Made by a program: the position numbers and the translations under genes
The notes under the pieces: model-generated
Database searches by the model: none
What the model was told of the DNA's origin: nothing
Seen by the model: only the letters and a program-made list of their open reading frames with translations
Part shown: one piece after another, positions 4,511 through 6,337 of the stretch
Position numbering within the stretch: position 1 is the stretch's first letter
Layout of the letters: each line of letters starts with the position of its first letter
Assembly: GCA_014379065.1 (NCBI GenBank)
Contig: JACMMM010000460.1
Location: 1-6,337 of the forward strand
Length of the DNA stretch: 6,337 nucleotides
Direction of reading: 5' to 3'
From: Saprospiraceae bacterium
GTDB lineage: Bacteria; Bacteroidota; Bacteroidia; Chitinophagales; Saprospiraceae

Positions 4511-6337
4511 ATGAACTGCTTACTTCGCCCGACGCAAACGCTACTGCTGACAGCCCTTTGTCTTTTTGCCTTGCCCTTTTCTTCTAAAGCGCAATTTCTT
4601 CAGGTCACAGATGTCGTGTCTGGCCCTTACAACCCTCAAAGCCTTATATCCAACGTGTTTTTGGGAGCGGGAGTTGAGGTCACCAACATCACTTTCAATG
4701 GCGATCCCCGGTCTGTGGGGTATTTTTCTGGCGGCACACAGTCCCTTGGCATTGAGCGGGGCATCGTGCTCACCAGTGGATTTGCCGGCCAAGCCGAGCT
4801 GGTCGGAGGGACTTTTGCCAACAATGGCAACATAGGCGGCACTTTTGAGGCCAGTCTCGAAGCAATCGCTACGGATGTGCTCAACGACGTGGCGGTTTAC
4901 ACCATCACCTTTATTCCGAACGCAGATACACTTCGCTTCCGTTATAGTTTTGCGTCGGAGGAGTATCCCGAATATGCATGTACTGCTTTTAACGACGTTT
5001 TTGGATTTTTTATCCAAGGGCCTGGGTACCCTGTTTATACCAATATAGCCAGGGTGCCGGGTACGATGTTGCCCGTGAGCATCAACAACATCCACCCCAA
5101 CAACCCCGCTGCTCCTCCCTGCCCGCCCTTGAATGTCCAATACTACAATGACAACTTGGGTTCCTCCCTCCAGCCCGTTTACGATGGTTTCACGGATGTG
5201 TTCACGGCCATGGCGGTCGTGACGCCTTGTCAACCGTACACCATTAAACTCGCCATTGCCGATGTGGGCGACGGGGCTTATGATTCCGGGGTGTTTTTGG
5301 AAGCAAAAAGTTTTGGTACTGGTTCTTTGCTTGTGAATGCCACTACTGTGAGTGCAGACGGCACGATTGCAGAGGGTTGTGTGCCAGGTTCAGTTACTTT
5401 TACTTTGCCTGAAATCCGTTCGCAAAACTATCAGGTCGTTTTCAATGTGTTTGGCACGGCTACCCCGGGCACAGATTATCAGGCCATTCCAAACAATTTG
5501 ACTATCCCCGCCGGACAATCTACCATTACCGTACCTATCTCCGCCTTTGAGGATGGTATTGCCGAATCACCGGAATCCATTGGCATTTCTGTGCAGGTAG
5601 ACCCTTGCAACCGGGATACCGTTTTCCTTTTTATCCGCGACAAAATCCTGTTGCCGCCCTTGCTTGTTGATACCTCGACCTGCTTGCCCAATACTCCCGT
5701 GCAACTCAACGCTACAGTGCCAACGCCAGTGCCGCCACCGCCCGCGTTTACAAATCAAACAGACTACAACATACCGAACGGGGGCAATCCAGTCAACTCT
5801 TCCATTAATGTTTTCGGTGTTCAACCGCCTGTCGTAGGTCCAGGTGTGATTCGCTCCGTTTGCATCAATGTGGAACATTCTTGGATTGACGAAGTAGATG
5901 CCTACCTCATTTCTCCAGGTGGTGTAGTCGTCGAATTAACGACCGACAATGGTGCAAATGGCGACAATTACACCAACACTTGTTTCACCCCCACTGCTAC
6001 CACGCTCATTAGTTTCCCGGGGCCATTTGCCCCCGCCTCTGCCGCGCCGTTTACGGGTGATTGGCTTCCGGAAGGCCCTTGGTCTGACTTGTGGGGAGAA
6101 CCTTCAAATGGCAACTGGCGCTTGCGCTTGACCGACGATCAGAACAACATACTAGGTAAATTACTTGATTGGACGATCACTTTTGAGCCAAATTATAACG
6201 TGACTTATGCTTGGTCGCCCGGCGGCGGGTTGAGCTGCACGGATTGTCCCAACCCCGTAGCAAACGTTGCACAAACAAGTGTTTACAACGTTACTGCCAC
6301 CGATTCTTATGGTTGTACCGTCACCGAAGACATTGAA
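4511..6337 (+). CDS. Secreted multidomain surface protein with choice-of-anchor L domain, 3'-truncated by the window
   Basis: The frame is open from the ATG at 4511 to the window end (609 codons, no stop), so only the N-terminal part is seen. Residues 1-27 form a Sec signal peptide ending SKA, with Gln28 the likely mature N-terminus. About 35-270 is a choice-of-anchor L domain: NVFLGAGVEVTNITFNG near its start, GIVLTSG, FRYSFASEEYPEY (SEEYPE at 149-154), NDVFGFFIQGPGYP, YDGFTDVFTA, and IADVGDGAYDSGVFLEA (DSGVFLEA at 258-265). About 275-380 is a Calx-beta-like domain (GTDYQ at 320-324, EDGIAESPE at 347-355). A Pro-rich linker follows, then a proprotein-convertase P-domain-like module (about 415-558; SWIDEVDAYL, GNWRLRLTDD, LDWTITF). 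The last residues (YAWSPGGGLSCTDCPNP, then YNVTATDSYGC) begin a PKD/SprB-like repeat. The family context suggests type IX secretion and a surface or adhesive role. A C-terminal sorting domain would lie beyond the window. Confidence 0.9.
   Translation, partial: MNCLLRPTQTLLLTALCLFALPFSSKAQFLQVTDVVSGPYNPQSLISNVFLGAGVEVTNITFNGDPRSVGYFSGGTQSLGIERGIVLTSGFAGQAELVGGTFANNGNIGGTFEASLEAIATDVLNDVAVYTITFIPNADTLRFRYSFASEEYPEYACTAFNDVFGFFIQGPGYPVYTNIARVPGTMLPVSINNIHPNNPAAPPCPPLNVQYYNDNLGSSLQPVYDGFTDVFTAMAVVTPCQPYTIKLAIADVGDGAYDSGVFLEAKSFGTGSLLVNATTVSADGTIAEGCVPGSVTFTLPEIRSQNYQVVFNVFGTATPGTDYQAIPNNLTIPAGQSTITVPISAFEDGIAESPESIGISVQVDPCNRDTVFLFIRDKILLPPLLVDTSTCLPNTPVQLNATVPTPVPPPPAFTNQTDYNIPNGGNPVNSSINVFGVQPPVVGPGVIRSVCINVEHSWIDEVDAYLISPGGVVVELTTDNGANGDNYTNTCFTPTATTLISFPGPFAPASAAPFTGDWLPEGPWSDLWGEPSNGNWRLRLTDDQNNILGKLLDWTITFEPNYNVTYAWSPGGGLSCTDCPNPVANVAQTSVYNVTATDSYGCTVTEDIE

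Noticed and set aside
4305..4514. Plus-strand 69-codon frame ending in an ATGA overlap with the surface-protein start
   Set aside because: It begins at a TTG right after the terminator T-run, has no recognisable family, and would start before the most plausible promoter. The ATGA overlap is suggestive but not enough.
4541..5233. Minus-strand open frame of 230 codons
   Set aside because: It is antisense to the conserved anchor-L domain, which has strong family motifs in the plus frame. No domain is recognisable in the antisense product.

Overview
The window looks like a chromosomal stretch of a Bacteroidota member, most likely a Saprospiria-type genome. The evidence is a DUF4293 protein (a family known mainly from Bacteroidota), a secreted multidomain protein with a choice-of-anchor L domain followed by Calx-beta-like, P-domain-like and PKD/SprB-like modules, promoters of the Bacteroidota type (TTTG, about 19 nt, TAnnTTTG), no Shine-Dalgarno sequences before the starts, and roughly balanced base composition. 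The lineage is inferred from these traits; no rRNA is present.

Layout. Positions 1-86 carry the last codons of an unidentified plus-strand gene. A 97-bp near-perfect inverted repeat follows (104-200), then four copies of a 14-bp tandem repeat (259-314). That array contains the stop codon of a minus-strand FAD-dependent oxidoreductase of the DAO superfamily (296-1438). The oxidoreductase starts right beside a second, 30-bp-period minisatellite (1441-1554). Diverging from it is a VanW family protein (1624-2406). Then come a small four-helix membrane protein of the DUF4293 family (2524-2979), a pair of short GC-rich hairpins (2985-3042), and a TraB/GumN family lipoprotein (3060-3983). A tRNA with anticodon CAT (4177-4250) has its own clear promoter and a rho-independent terminator. 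Last is a large secreted surface protein that starts at 4511 and is still open at the window end (609 codons seen).

How the parts relate. The genes do not form one pathway. They are mostly single-gene units, with DUF4293 and the TraB/GumN lipoprotein possibly co-transcribed. What links the left half is the spacer DNA: short tandem arrays with a period near 7 bp occur in the three spacers around the oxidoreductase and VanW genes, with a different unit in each array. These arrays, the long palindrome and the paired hairpins are the main structure that the genes do not explain. No CRISPR array, intact insertion sequence, rRNA or toxin-antitoxin pair was seen.
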